Part shown: positions 50,254-60,305 of the stretch, one piece after another
Position numbering within the stretch: position 1 is the stretch's first letter
How the letters are laid out: each line of letters starts with the position of its first letter
Source: Candidatus Gastranaerophilales bacterium
GTDB lineage: Bacteria > Cyanobacteriota > Vampirovibrionia > Gastranaerophilales > Gastranaerophilaceae
Direction: 5' to 3'
DNA length: 64,000 bases
Assembly: GCA_944323255.1 (NCBI GenBank)
Contig: CALURU010000010.1
Span: 1 to 64,000 of the forward strand
The notes under the pieces: generated by a model
Database searches by the model: none
The model's input: the letters and a program-made list of their open reading frames with translations, nothing else
What the model was told of the DNA's origin: nothing
Program-made: the position numbers and the translations under genes

Positions 50254-51945
50254 CTACTTAATGTTTGAATAAGTCCAAGCATCAAAAGTCGGAGTTTCAG
50301 AAATGTTTAATTCTTTCTTCTTTTCTCCTGCAGAGCAATCATCGTGAGCGATTGGCTTATACAATCTGTTGTAGTATTCGATAACCATTCTGTCAGAATT
50401 GAAGTAAGCTTCAGCAGTTCTGATAGCTTGTCTCATCATTCTTGCCCATTCCTGCTTGTTGTTATAGTAAGTAGGAATGATCTGGTTTTCAATGATATTC
50501 ATCATGCATTCATGATCTTTCCAGTGTCTTTCTTCCCAAGGCATATCATCATCAAGTTCTGGGTACTCAACAGTGTAACCATTAATGCCAGGGAAAGTAC
50601 CTTCTACTGTCCAGCCGTCATAAGTTGACAGGTGGATAGCACCGTTTGCGTTTGCTGACATACCTGAAGTACCTGATGCTTCGAACGGTCTTAGAGGAGT
50701 ATTTAACCATACATCAGTACCACGTTTCAACAAGCCTGAAAGCTGAAGTTCGTATCCAGGTAATACAACAACATTTTTAAGAGTGTGTGAACGGTTAAGA
50801 AGTTTGTTGAACATTTCTTTACCCATAACATCATCCGGATGGAATTTACCGGCGAAAATAATTTGAACTTTATTTTCGTTAAGAAGTTTTTCAATTCTGT
50901 CTTTATCCATCAAGATTAACCATGCACGTTTATAATCTGCAAATCTTCTTGCCCAGGTAATAGTTAAAACGTCAGGGTCAAATCTCTTACCTGCAACGTT
51001 TGCCACGTACTTGAATAATTCTTCTTTCATTTCACGTTTTGCAGCAAGGAGTTCGTCGAAAGTTTTGTCACCGTTCATTCTCTTATCCTGCCAATAGTGA
51101 AGGTTCACTGCATTAGTGATTGCTCTTATCGGGCATCTTCCGTCAACCCATTCCCACATTTTGTTAGCAACAAGTCCGTGAAGCTGAGATACAGCGTTTG
51201 CAATTCTTGACATTCTTAAAGCTGCAACTGTTAGAGAGAAGTTTTCGCCGCCCAATTGGATAGCTCTTTCTCTTGTAGCGCCTGCAAAGAAACCGCCTTC
51301 AAGTAATGTATCAACCCAGTGAACTTCATTACCTGCTGCAACCGGTGTGTGGGTTGTAAAGACTGTTCTCTTCTTAACTTCTTCAAGATTGCCGTTGTAT
51401 TGTCTTAAAAGTTCAAATGCTGCCGGAAGAGCGTGACCTTCATTCATGTGAACAACGTCGAAGTTGTAACCTGCTGCTTGAAGAACTCTAATACCTGCAA
51501 TACCTAAAACTGTCTCTTGAGCAATTCTTATTTTTTCATTTCCGTCATAGAGCTTGTGAGAAATGCTCTTAGCCCAATCGCTGTTTCCGTCGATATCTGT
51601 TGTTAAAAGATATACCGGACAAGTTCCGAATAATTCCGGATCTACTCTGAAAGCTTTAACCTTAACCTTTTCACCGAAAGTATCAACTTCTACGGTAATT
51701 CCGGTATCAACCAGATAATCATAATACTTTCTTATATATGCTACTTCAACGTTGCCGGCATGGTCGATTCTTTGATCATAGTAACCGTATGACCACAACA
51801 TAGTTACACCTACCATTGGCATTTGTAAATAACCGGCAGAGAGCATATGAGAACCTGCCAAAAATCCTAAACCACCTGAATATGTACTAAGTGATTGATC
51901 CATTGCTATTTCCATAGAGAAATAGGCTACGTTTGGTAATGTCAT
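50254..51945 (-). CDS. Alpha-glucan phosphorylase family protein lacking the usual PLP lysine
   Basis: 563 residues of the short GT35 alpha-glucan phosphorylase type, which release glucose-1-phosphate from glycogen or maltodextrin with pyridoxal phosphate. Clear matches are VAYFSMEIAMDQSLSTYSGG, DVVHMNEGHALPAAFEL, TTHTPVAAGNE, WARRFADYKRAWLIL, FAGKFHPDD and RPFEASGTSGM. The family's PLP lysine normally follows directly (GMK or NMK). Here the codon is TCA, giving S430 in GMSANANGAIHLS. The enzyme may work differently or be inactive as a phosphorylase; the motif around it is otherwise well kept. AAAAGG precedes the ATG. Gene products for the next step (phosphohexomutase) and for glucan transfer are in the window. 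Confidence 0.88.
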   Translation of the reverse strand: MTLPNVAYFSMEIAMDQSLSTYSGGLGFLAGSHMLSAGYLQMPMVGVTMLWSYGYYDQRIDHAGNVEVAYIRKYYDYLVDTGITVEVDTFGEKVKVKAFRVDPELFGTCPVYLLTTDIDGNSDWAKSISHKLYDGNEKIRIAQETVLGIAGIRVLQAAGYNFDVVHMNEGHALPAAFELLRQYNGNLEEVKKRTVFTTHTPVAAGNEVHWVDTLLEGGFFAGATRERAIQLGGENFSLTVAALRMSRIANAVSQLHGLVANKMWEWVDGRCPIRAITNAVNLHYWQDKRMNGDKTFDELLAAKREMKEELFKYVANVAGKRFDPDVLTITWARRFADYKRAWLILMDKDRIEKLLNENKVQIIFAGKFHPDDVMGKEMFNKLLNRSHTLKNVVVLPGYELQLSGLLKRGTDVWLNTPLRPFEASGTSGMSANANGAIHLSTYDGWTVEGTFPGINGYTVEYPELDDDMPWEERHWKDHECMMNIIENQIIPTYYNNKQEWARMMRQAIRTAEAYFNSDRMVIEYYNRLYKPIAHDDCSAGEKKKELNISETPTFDAWTYSNIK

Positions 51946-52234
51946 AATTTTAAACCTTTTCTTAATGTGTACTACTAAAGGACTAGGCGTCCATGAAATT
52001 TATACCAACAACATAACATATAATCAATATTTTTATAAAAATTTAAAGCTTTAAAAGTATCCAGAAAGTCTAAAACAACGGATTTTATTTGCGTTTAGAA
52101 ATGTTAAGAAATGTAACGATATAATACTTTAGAATTAGTCCTTGAGAATACCGGATTAAAATATCAGCAGAGAGTAGGTCAGGCTCTACCTGACATTAAC
52201 TTACGAAATTAAAGGCGCAGATAAATCTGCGCCT
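51946..52234 (-). terminator. Gap with two hairpins, including the cupin-gene terminator
   Basis: AGGCGCAGAT (52213-52222) pairs with ATCTGCGCCT (52225-52234), directly after the cupin stop on the minus strand, so it should end that transcript. A second hairpin, GTCAGG (52178-52183) with CCTGAC (52189-52194), lies beyond it. The rest is AT-rich and probably holds the phosphorylase promoter. Confidence 0.7.
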
Positions 52235-52238
52235 GAAT

Positions 52239-52544
52239 TTATATCTTAATGAGTAAGAATTTGCTGTCCTTTAATGCCAAAACCTTATGTTCTTTATCTT
52301 TTTTGAACATTAATATTTCACCCTTATCCACCTTAAATTTCTCTGCATCAAAATGAAGCTCCAATTCGCCATCTATAACATATACAGCTGCATCTTCCAA
52401 AGAAGTATGTGTATCTATTATTTCTTCCTTCTTTAAGGCTATGGCGCTCAATGAACTGTTAGAATTCTCCATCAATACCTGTCTGTCAAATTTCTTGTCT
52501 TCCAAATCTACAAGATCTTTTGCCTTTAAAACATTATAATACAT
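52239..52544 (-). CDS. Cupin-domain protein
   Basis: 101 residues making a single small beta barrel. The conserved parts are IIDTHTSLEDAAVYVIDGELELHFD (in two adjoining stretches) and KVDKGEILMFKKDKEHKVLAL. H-T-H and the later E-H-K positions could hold a metal, although the usual HxH set is incomplete. The ATG at 52544 has AAAGGAG eight bases upstream, which rules out the longer frame from 52595. Small single-domain cupins range from sugar isomerases to sensors, so no specific function is assigned. Confidence 0.85.
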   Translation of the reverse strand: MYYNVLKAKDLVDLEDKKFDRQVLMENSNSSLSAIALKKEEIIDTHTSLEDAAVYVIDGELELHFDAEKFKVDKGEILMFKKDKEHKVLALKDSKFLLIKI

Positions 52545-52628
52545 CGTATACTCTCCTTTCTGCTTAAATAGTGTCCGGTAAAAAATTATTTTCATTCCCC
52601 GGTTGGACCTATCGGCATCAGGAAACTA

Positions 52629-55600
52629 TCAGTTAACCCATCTGAAGCTAGTTACATAATCCTCGCCGTTTATATTTCCCTTAATCTCTGCTATAAACTT
52701 GCGATACGCTTTACTTGAAAGCTCTATTCCCGGAATTTTATTAATTTGCTCCAAAATTTTTGAATCTTTTGACAAATCTACCCCAGGTATTGCGTTAAAC
52801 AGCGTATTCAGCGACAAATTACCTATTGGACCAAACATTGTCGAAATTTTCTTTGACAATAGCCCGAATACTTCCATCTCTGCATTTGAAGTTGAAAAGT
52901 TATACTTGCCGGTTATAAACAGACTCAAATCCTTGCCCCTGGTCTGAATCTCGATATTCTCCGCTTCACCGTCTTTTATATTAATTTTTCCGCTTATATT
53001 TGAAAAATCACCCGTTTTTAGAGGAGTTATAATATCTATTACACTGTTTATTGAAATTCCGGTAATGCCGCCTTTAACGAGATTTCCAGCCTTGAGTAAA
53101 TATTCAAGAGAACCCAGTTTCGGCATTCTACCGTCGGATACATTAAAATTAGACTTGCCATTCAGTGTTTTCATACAATTTTCAAAATCGATACCGTTAC
53201 AAGACAAATCTATATCTCCGGTTAAATCACCATATAGCTGGTTATTCAAGTCAAACAAAGCTATAGATAGGTCATTTGCATTAATTGCCTTCGCTTTCAA
53301 TCTCAGGGAAGTATTATTGTTTGCCAAATTATAATTAAATTTGCCGTTTAAAATTCCGTCTGCAATACTAAAACTGAAATCATCTACATTTAAAACTTTT
53401 TTATCACTCATTGAAACATTTGCATTAAAATCACGAGCTACAAGATTTCTTAAATAAATACTGTCTGCGCTAAGTTTCATATTTTTTATTATAATCGATG
53501 ACAAATCCGCCCCCTCAAAGGATTCAAAGGTCGGATAACTATCAACCTGCGAAAGTTTCAGTTTATTGATTATATAATTCAAATCAAAAACTTTTGTGTA
53601 TAAATCTGCCTGTTCTACATAATAAGGAACTGTAAGTTTATTTTTTAGTGTCGCCTGCACTGTTATATCATTCCCCATAATTTCACCCTTAGATGACAAA
53701 TCAATCGTCTTATCTCTAAATTTAAAGGTAATATTTTTCATTGTTGTATCTAAAAACGGAATATTTGTTTCAAATATATGGAAATCTCCAATCAGTTTAG
53801 GATCTGATAATCTGCCGTTAAACTTCAAATCAGAAGTAAATTGCCCCTGTTTAATATTTGGTTTGCGGAAAATAATATTAAATATTCTTGCATCAGTAGG
53901 ATTCTGCGTCTTTATGTACAAGTCGTGGAATACGAGATCATCCTTATATACCTCAATTCCGCCTCTTGCCTTCAACATATTCAATCTTGTAGTCCTATTA
54001 GAGAGCGAAGATATTATTTTGTCATATGAAAATTCTTTTATTTTCAATATATTCTGTTTGATAATTTTAGTATCAAGGTTAAGTACAATGGCATTTTCCA
54101 CATCTCCAACCGTTGCGCCAAGATGATAAATACTGGAATCTGGCGCCATATTTACATCTGCTTTTAAATCAAAATTATCTCTTACCCCTTTTGCTCTAAG
54201 CGAGTATACAATATCACCTTTTATTTTTACCGGATAAATCTGATTCTTGTTTATATATTTATCAATAAATTCCTGCTGCGGTTTAGAATTCATATAGATA
54301 TCAAAATTTTGTTTATCAAAAATATTGCTTACGACACCGTCCAGCAAAATAGGCATATTATCTGCAAGCAAATTCAATTTCACAAGTCTCAAATCGTTAT
54401 TTCTCAGCATAAAACTGCCGTTCAAAATTTTTATAGGAAGATTCACAGGCTCGTAATCAAGCGTTACTCCGCCTAAATCCGCATACGCATTTACGTTGTT
54501 ATTATGAATTTTGAGAGTTGTACTGATTTTTCCATTCTTAAATTTTATCCCTTTCAACTCTTTCGGCACGAAAGAATACTTATTTAAAATATTGAAGTTT
54601 GCAAGCTCAAAAGACTTAAGTTTTACAAGTCCGTTAACACGAGGTTTGGAAGAGACATTTGAAGCCTCTATATTAACGTCAAAAGTGCTGTTTGTATCAA
54701 CTATACTGCCCCTTAAATCTGATATCTTCAAATTATTATTATTCAAATAAACAGTTCCGTTTGAAAGTTTAAGTTTATTTTGCGGAGCAGTTCCCAGAAT
54801 CTTTGCCTGAAAATTAACCTTGTCATATTCTATTGTATTGGTTTTACCCTTATAATCCGCATTTACATCGACAAAAATATTTCCAAAGTCCGATTTTATT
54901 TCATCTGCAGCAGGCAGTATATCGTTGACATTAAGTCTTGGTATAGAAACAGACACCGCCGCATTATCGTTTTTAACCTCCGCCTTTGCATTTAATTTTG
55001 ACCCGCCCAGTCCTGCATTAATATCAGCCGTTGCTCCGTCATTTTCAAACCCGATATTACCCTTTGCATTTGTTATCTCTACACCCTGCATTCCGAAAGT
55101 TGTTCCGAAAAGCTCTATATTACCCTTAGAAAAAAGATTTTTATTAAACTGAATATCTGCAACATCAATTATTGAGCCAAAAACTTTCATTGAAAGATTT
55201 ACAGGTCCGCTGCATTTATCCAGCTTAGGAAGCATTTTTTTCACATCTTCTATCATTGTAGAAGTTTCAAGAGCATTGTACAAATATCCGATATCAAGAG
55301 AATCCGATTTTACATCGAAATCGAATTTACCGAACAAATTACACTTTCCTCTAATTGATATAGGCTTGCCGTTTACCTTACCAGCCTTTGTTATAAATGT
55401 TGCATCCTGATCATTAAAACTCAGAACAGCTTGAGCATCTGTCAAAACCATATCTGGAATTTCATTAAAGAATGTTTTTACGTCATTAAAATTTAACACA
55501 CCCCAGACGTGCGGATCTTTTCTAGTTCCTTTTACGATAATATCAATATTTCCGTTACCTTTAACATCCATTATCGGAACCGGACCTATTACAAAATTAA

Positions 55601-56963
55601 GAATTTCATGTATTGGAATAACTTTTTCTTCTGCCGTTTGCAAATCAACTTTTTTAGTACTCCAAACACGCATATCAGCATATTTTACATTATATAATTC
55701 AACTCCGCCTTTTACCCAGACTCTCTCCATTCCACCAGCCGGTACATTTACGTCATAGTTTACGTATTTGCCTGTAAATTCAAGCTTCACCGTAGCTCCG
55801 CCTGCATTTTTGATAGGCTTAATTAAAATACCGTTGTTTATGAACACATCACCTTTTATTTCCGGCTCATAAATATCACCCTTTATTTCAAAATGCCCAA
55901 TTGCATCACCGAAAAACTTATATTTCTTTAACTTATATACATTAAATTCTTCCACAACAACCGGAGGGAGAAGATTGACAATGTCCTCAACTCTTGATTT
56001 ATTCAAACAAACACACAAGTTCATCGTTGTTAGGGATTTATCCATGTAATTCAAAACTTTTCCGCTTATTTGAGTATCTATATTTTTTGATTTTATGTTA
56101 ATATTCTCAAAATCAATCAATTTACTTGTCATGTTAAATTTTGAATTTATATTCAATAGTTCTGGAAAAATGATTGATTTATCCGAATTTTTCATAATGA
56201 TTGCACAATTTTTAAATGCAGCATTTAAGATCTGCTTATTTACCTTTATGTTTATTATTCCCTTTACGTCCGCTAAATCGTTCGGAAGATGCTGTCTTAA
56301 ATAATCGCCCAAAGGTGCAATGTCAAAATTATCAAAATTAATATCTATTATACTGGATTTAACATCATTATCTGCCGGCAAATAGAGATTGATATTAGCT
56401 TGAGATACCGAATCCTTAATTTTTAATTTACTTTCAAGTTTGAACTGAAGCGCCCTTGCATTCCATTTATAATAAATATTTTTTGCAGAATACACAACCG
56501 GCTCTGAAACATTAGGCTGATGTATGTTAACTGCGACCTCACCTATATTAACCTCTTTGCATTTTATTTTAGCTTTTTTTAAATTAGAAAAGAATTTCGC
56601 ATCCAGCTCCAGCTTTTTATCTAAAATTGAATTAATTTCTATATCTGAAGCTTTGATTTTATTAATATGCAAATTCCCGGAAAGCAAAGGCAAAATTCTA
56701 AACGAAATCTCCGGATTAGTTATATATGTATAATCTTCGTTTATCTTAGATTTTATTCCGACTTTCTGCGCTCTGATTACAGCAACGGGAAGCGGTGACA
56801 GGATTAATTTTGGATTCTCTACCCTCACGTCATAATCAGAATTTGCAGAAATATTTTCGCACACACCCGGCAGAGCTCCGGAAAACATAAACGGCACCCC
56901 CACAATCCAAAATGCATAAAATATTAAAATTATAATTATATACTTATTAAAAATTTGTTTCAT
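52629..56963 (-). CDS. Large AsmA-like envelope protein
   Basis: 1444 residues. One N-terminal membrane helix (IIIILIFYAFWIVGVPFMFSG) anchors a very long, beta-rich, repetitive periplasmic chain with recurring G-x-V/I-x-x-x-N/D units. The end has an AsmA C-terminal pattern (LKAKAINANDLSIALFDLNN, GDLTGDIDLSCNG, LNGKSNFNVSDG). Proteins of this type (AsmA, TamB, YhdP) form hydrophobic grooves that carry phospholipids between the inner and outer membranes, or help insert outer-membrane proteins. That would imply a diderm envelope. Which subfamily it belongs to cannot be told by eye. No ribosome site precedes the ATG. It is divergent from the exported-protein gene at 57058. Confidence 0.85.
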   Translation of the reverse strand: MKQIFNKYIIIILIFYAFWIVGVPFMFSGALPGVCENISANSDYDVRVENPKLILSPLPVAVIRAQKVGIKSKINEDYTYITNPEISFRILPLLSGNLHINKIKASDIEINSILDKKLELDAKFFSNLKKAKIKCKEVNIGEVAVNIHQPNVSEPVVYSAKNIYYKWNARALQFKLESKLKIKDSVSQANINLYLPADNDVKSSIIDINFDNFDIAPLGDYLRQHLPNDLADVKGIINIKVNKQILNAAFKNCAIIMKNSDKSIIFPELLNINSKFNMTSKLIDFENINIKSKNIDTQISGKVLNYMDKSLTTMNLCVCLNKSRVEDIVNLLPPVVVEEFNVYKLKKYKFFGDAIGHFEIKGDIYEPEIKGDVFINNGILIKPIKNAGGATVKLEFTGKYVNYDVNVPAGGMERVWVKGGVELYNVKYADMRVWSTKKVDLQTAEEKVIPIHEILNFVIGPVPIMDVKGNGNIDIIVKGTRKDPHVWGVLNFNDVKTFFNEIPDMVLTDAQAVLSFNDQDATFITKAGKVNGKPISIRGKCNLFGKFDFDVKSDSLDIGYLYNALETSTMIEDVKKMLPKLDKCSGPVNLSMKVFGSIIDVADIQFNKNLFSKGNIELFGTTFGMQGVEITNAKGNIGFENDGATADINAGLGGSKLNAKAEVKNDNAAVSVSIPRLNVNDILPAADEIKSDFGNIFVDVNADYKGKTNTIEYDKVNFQAKILGTAPQNKLKLSNGTVYLNNNNLKISDLRGSIVDTNSTFDVNIEASNVSSKPRVNGLVKLKSFELANFNILNKYSFVPKELKGIKFKNGKISTTLKIHNNNVNAYADLGGVTLDYEPVNLPIKILNGSFMLRNNDLRLVKLNLLADNMPILLDGVVSNIFDKQNFDIYMNSKPQQEFIDKYINKNQIYPVKIKGDIVYSLRAKGVRDNFDLKADVNMAPDSSIYHLGATVGDVENAIVLNLDTKIIKQNILKIKEFSYDKIISSLSNRTTRLNMLKARGGIEVYKDDLVFHDLYIKTQNPTDARIFNIIFRKPNIKQGQFTSDLKFNGRLSDPKLIGDFHIFETNIPFLDTTMKNITFKFRDKTIDLSSKGEIMGNDITVQATLKNKLTVPYYVEQADLYTKVFDLNYIINKLKLSQVDSYPTFESFEGADLSSIIIKNMKLSADSIYLRNLVARDFNANVSMSDKKVLNVDDFSFSIADGILNGKFNYNLANNNTSLRLKAKAINANDLSIALFDLNNQLYGDLTGDIDLSCNGIDFENCMKTLNGKSNFNVSDGRMPKLGSLEYLLKAGNLVKGGITGISINSVIDIITPLKTGDFSNISGKINIKDGEAENIEIQTRGKDLSLFITGKYNFSTSNAEMEVFGLLSKKISTMFGPIGNLSLNTLFNAIPGVDLSKDSKILEQINKIPGIELSSKAYRKFIAEIKGNINGEDYVTSFRWVN

Positions 56964-57022
56964 TATGATAACACCAATAATACCATGAATTGTTATTCAT
57001 TAGTATACCCCGTACGTAGTAC

Positions 57023-57051
57023 TTGGCGGTTTCATGTTGTTATGGTATAAT
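57023..57051 (+). promoter_or_regulatory. Promoter of the gene at 57058
   Basis: TTGGCG (57023-57028), 17 bases, TATAAT (57046-57051), then six bases to GTG 57058-57060. The transcript should begin at or next to the start codon. Confidence 0.7.
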
Positions 57052-57057
57052 TTTATC

Positions 57058-58233
57058 GTGAGAGATTTATTAAAAATATTAGCAGCTGGGATAGTTATAT
57101 TTTTATCACCGTACGTTATGGCTGAACAACAGTACAAAGTGGTAGTCATACCTGATAATATTGTGACTGAAAATGCTGCATTAGATTCATATATTTACAA
57201 TGCTACCGCCGAGTTTTTTGCAAATGAAGTTGTTAATATTTTAAACAAAACCGACTACATAAAAGCACCTACAGTGAGTGAAGAAAGAGCCCTTTTAAAA
57301 AGCAGCCCATATCTTTACAATCCTGCAAAAGCGCTGACTAACAAATTCCGTACCTCATATAACATTGACTATGTTCAACTAAAAAAGATTACAAATAAGT
57401 CCCAAGCCAGATATGCTCTTTTGATTACCTCATACCTGGATTCAGAAAACTATATTTTAAGAAGGACATTCTGGGATTTTCTAAATATACCGGGAGCAAC
57501 CGTTGTAGATCCGGCTTACAAAATTTGTACTTATGCAGCTCTTGTAGATTTACAAAATAACTCTATTCTATGGTCAAATACCTTTTACAAGACAATCAGT
57601 GTAGTTGAAAACAGAATAATTACACGTGGACCATCACCGCAGACCGAACAACTGCAAAAAATAAGAGATTATTCAAGAATGCTCTGCCCTGAAATTGCCC
57701 AAAATGTACAGCAGAATATTCTTCCACCGGAAGTTTATTCAAAAGAATCCAATCAAATTTATTATGATATGGCTAATTTTGATAATGTGTTTACAAAAAA
57801 ATACAGAAGATGGCATAAAGAAGGCGGCAAAGATTATAACGCCGCTAAGGATAAGGTCAATGAAACAATAGACGGAACAAAGGAAAAATATAATCAGTAC
57901 AAGGAAGAGCGCAAACAAAAAGCTGCTGAAAAAGCAAAAGAAAAAGAGCTTCAAAAACAAACAGAGCAGCTTGAAGTAAAAGCCGAACCTATTCTGGACA
58001 AACAGCCGGATACGGGAAGTCCAAATGCGGTTATCAAAGAAAATTCAGTAGAAAATGCTGTACAGCCTCAAACAGAGAAAAACATTTTCAATATTAATTA
58101 TAAAAAACAGGAAAATTATGAGCTGGAAGACCAGAGTCTTTATACTCCTATAGATATAAAAAGATCGAAAAAGAACAATTTGTACGGCGAATTTGACAGT
58201 TCAAGACCGCCGTTAAGAGATTACAACTACTAG
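57058..58233 (+). CDS. Exported protein of unknown function, GTG start
   Basis: 391 residues from the GTG. A signal peptide (LLKILAAGIVIFLSPYVMA) leads to a globular domain of about 200 residues (YKVVVIPDNIVTENAALDSY, ALTNKFRTSYNIDYVQLKKI, RYALLITSYLDSENYILRRT). A Lys/Glu-rich coiled coil (YKEERKQKAAEKAKEKELQK) and a polar tail follow. The domain looks like a periplasmic component that collects an ATP- or ligand-free beta fold, but I recognise no family. The longer frame starting at 57034 would overlap the promoter. Its stop is two bases from the uvrB stop, convergent. Confidence 0.8.
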   Translation: MRDLLKILAAGIVIFLSPYVMAEQQYKVVVIPDNIVTENAALDSYIYNATAEFFANEVVNILNKTDYIKAPTVSEERALLKSSPYLYNPAKALTNKFRTSYNIDYVQLKKITNKSQARYALLITSYLDSENYILRRTFWDFLNIPGATVVDPAYKICTYAALVDLQNNSILWSNTFYKTISVVENRIITRGPSPQTEQLQKIRDYSRMLCPEIAQNVQQNILPPEVYSKESNQIYYDMANFDNVFTKKYRRWHKEGGKDYNAAKDKVNETIDGTKEKYNQYKEERKQKAAEKAKEKELQKQTEQLEVKAEPILDKQPDTGSPNAVIKENSVENAVQPQTEKNIFNINYKKQENYELEDQSLYTPIDIKRSKKNNLYGEFDSSRPPLRDYNY

Positions 58234-58235
58234 TT

Positions 58236-60218
58236 TTATACCATTTCTCTCAACTTTTTAAGCTGGTCTCTTATTTCTGCAGCACGTTCAAAATCGAGAA
58301 TTTTAGCAGCTTTGTGCATATCTTTTTCCAGTTTGGTAATAAGTTTCGGCAAATCTTTCTTTTCTATACCCAAATCTACCATTTCTTCGGCAACAATATC
58401 TTCCAGATCTCTGTAGCTTGCGACAAGTGAAAGCAGGTTGTTTTCAATAGGTTTCTTAATTGTCTGCGGAATAATACCATATTTTTTGTTATGAGCAAGC
58501 TGAATTTCACGCCTTCTGTTTGTCTCATCAATTGCTCTCTGCATAGAGTCCGTAATTTTATCCGCATACATAATAACTTCCCCGCAGGCATTACGGGCTG
58601 CACGCCCTATTGTCTGGATTAAACTTGTATCCGACCTCAAAAATCCTTCTTTATCTGCATCCATAATAGCAACAAGAGAGACTTCCGGAATATCAAGCCC
58701 TTCTCTTAAAAGGTTTACACCAATCAGAACATCAAATTCCCCGAGCCTTAAATCTCTCAAAATTTCAACACGCTCAATTGATTTAATTCCGCTATGCAAG
58801 TATCGCACTCGAATACCTTCCTGAAGGAAAAAGTCACACAAATCCTCTGCCATTTTTTTTGTAAGAGTGGTTATAAGAACACGTTCTTCTTTCTTTGCTC
58901 TTTTTTCAATTTCCGCCTTCAAATCCGGAATCTGGGATTCAATAGGTCTTACGCTTATTTTCGGGTCAACAAGTCCTGTAGGGCGGATAATTTGTTCTAC
59001 CAGCTGCTGGGAAGTTTTTCTTTCAAACTCACCCGGAGTTGCTGAAATATAAATTTTTTGCCCGACTTTTGCAAAAAACTCTTCGCTTTTTAGCGGTCTG
59101 TTGTCTTTTGCACAAGGAAGCCTGAAACCAAATTCTACAAGCGTATTTTTCCTTGAAGCATCGCCATGATACATACCGTTCAACTGCGGAATTGTAACGT
59201 GAGATTCATCAATTACAGTCAAAAAATCTCCTCTGAAATAATCCAAAAGCGTTGCAGGCGCAGAACCTACAGGACGGCGCTCAATTATTCTTGAATAATT
59301 CTCAATTCCCGAACAATATCCCATTTCTTTTATCATCTCAATATCGTATTTTACTCTCTGCTGAAGCCTTTGTGATTCTAGAATTTTATTCTGACTCTCC
59401 AATTCTGCAACCCTGTTTTTGAGCTCCGTTCTTATCATTGAAATTGTTTCATCTTCGTTTTCATCATATGCAATGTAATGAACCGCAGGATAAATAATTA
59501 CACTCTCCGGCACTTCAAGAATCTCACCGGTTAAATTATCAATCCTTACAATTTTTTCAACCTCGTCACCAAAGAAATAAATCCTTGTAATAATTTTTTC
59601 ATACGCAGGCATAATTTCTAAAATATCGCCTCTTGCCCGAAAAGTCGATCGTTCAAGAACAAGGTCATTTCTTGTATATTGAGTCATGACAAGATGTTTG
59701 ATTAAATCAGCTCTGTCCAGAGTATCCCCGACACTTACTTTCATAGTTCCTTTAAAATAACTCTCAGGCAACCCCAAACCGTAAATACAGCTTACAGAAG
59801 CTACAATAATTACATCATTTCTTTCGTACAGGCTTCTGGTCGTATTGTGCCTTAAACGGTCAATTTCTTCATTAATGCTTGCAGATTTTTCTATATATGT
59901 GTCAGTTCTCGGAATATAAGCTTCCGGCTGGTAATAGTCATAATAACTTATAAAATACTCTACTGCATTATTTGGAAAAAGCTCTTTAAACTCATTATAA
60001 AGTTGCGCAGCAAGAGTTTTGTTATGAGCAATGATAAGTGTAGGCTTCTGAATCTGCTCTATAACATTTGCGATAGTAAAAGTTTTGCCTGAACCTGTAA
60101 TACCCAGAAGTGTCTGCGTATCATCCCCGGCTTTTATACCTTCTACCAGTTCCTGTATAGCTTTTGGCTGATCTCCCGCAGGCTTATATTTCGAGACTAG
60201 TTCAAATTTTCTTTCCAT
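58236..60218 (-). CDS. uvrB: Excinuclease ABC subunit B
   Basis: DNA helicase-like damage-recognition subunit of nucleotide excision repair, 660 residues. Walker A is GITGSGKT (39-46). The damage-probing beta hairpin region is [20 protein letters not shown]. Motif II is VIDESHV, and helicase motifs [20 protein letters not shown] and QTIGRAARN follow. The UVR motif at the C-terminus ([20 protein letters not shown]) contacts UvrC. The start is the ATG at 60216-60218. An upstream in-frame ATG (60233) would include the -10 box. The chosen ATG lies six bases after TATAAT with no ribosome site. Confidence 0.97.
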   Translation of the reverse strand: MERKFELVSKYKPAGDQPKAIQELVEGIKAGDDTQTLLGITGSGKTFTIANVIEQIQKPTLIIAHNKTLAAQLYNEFKELFPNNAVEYFISYYDYYQPEAYIPRTDTYIEKSASINEEIDRLRHNTTRSLYERNDVIIVASVSCIYGLGLPESYFKGTMKVSVGDTLDRADLIKHLVMTQYTRNDLVLERSTFRARGDILEIMPAYEKIITRIYFFGDEVEKIVRIDNLTGEILEVPESVIIYPAVHYIAYDENEDETISMIRTELKNRVAELESQNKILESQRLQQRVKYDIEMIKEMGYCSGIENYSRIIERRPVGSAPATLLDYFRGDFLTVIDESHVTIPQLNGMYHGDASRKNTLVEFGFRLPCAKDNRPLKSEEFFAKVGQKIYISATPGEFERKTSQQLVEQIIRPTGLVDPKISVRPIESQIPDLKAEIEKRAKKEERVLITTLTKKMAEDLCDFFLQEGIRVRYLHSGIKSIERVEILRDLRLGEFDVLIGVNLLREGLDIPEVSLVAIMDADKEGFLRSDTSLIQTIGRAARNACGEVIMYADKITDSMQRAIDETNRRREIQLAHNKKYGIIPQTIKKPIENNLLSLVASYRDLEDIVAEEMVDLGIEKKDLPKLITKLEKDMHKAAKILDFERAAEIRDQLKKLREMV

Positions 60219-60224
60219 ACCATG

Positions 60225-60252
60225 ATTATACACTCTAAGTATATCTGGTCAA
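60225..60252 (-). promoter_or_regulatory. Promoter of uvrB
   Basis: TTGACC (60252-60247), 16 bases, TATAAT (60230-60225), six bases to the ATG at 60218. The clearest leaderless layout in the window. No LexA-type box is evident. Confidence 0.75.
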
Positions 60253-60272
60253 TTTTCTTGTATTAAAATAGT

Positions 60273-60298
60273 AGCGCCGGCTTTAAAAAGCCGGCGCT
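60273..60298 (-). terminator. Terminator of the phosphohexomutase gene
   Basis: AGCGCCGGCTTT (60273-60284) pairs with AAAGCCGGCGCT (60287-60298); the minus-strand side continues ATTTTAATA. It ends the mutase transcript just before the uvrB promoter. Confidence 0.85.
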
Positions 60299-60305
60299 TA
60301 AAACA

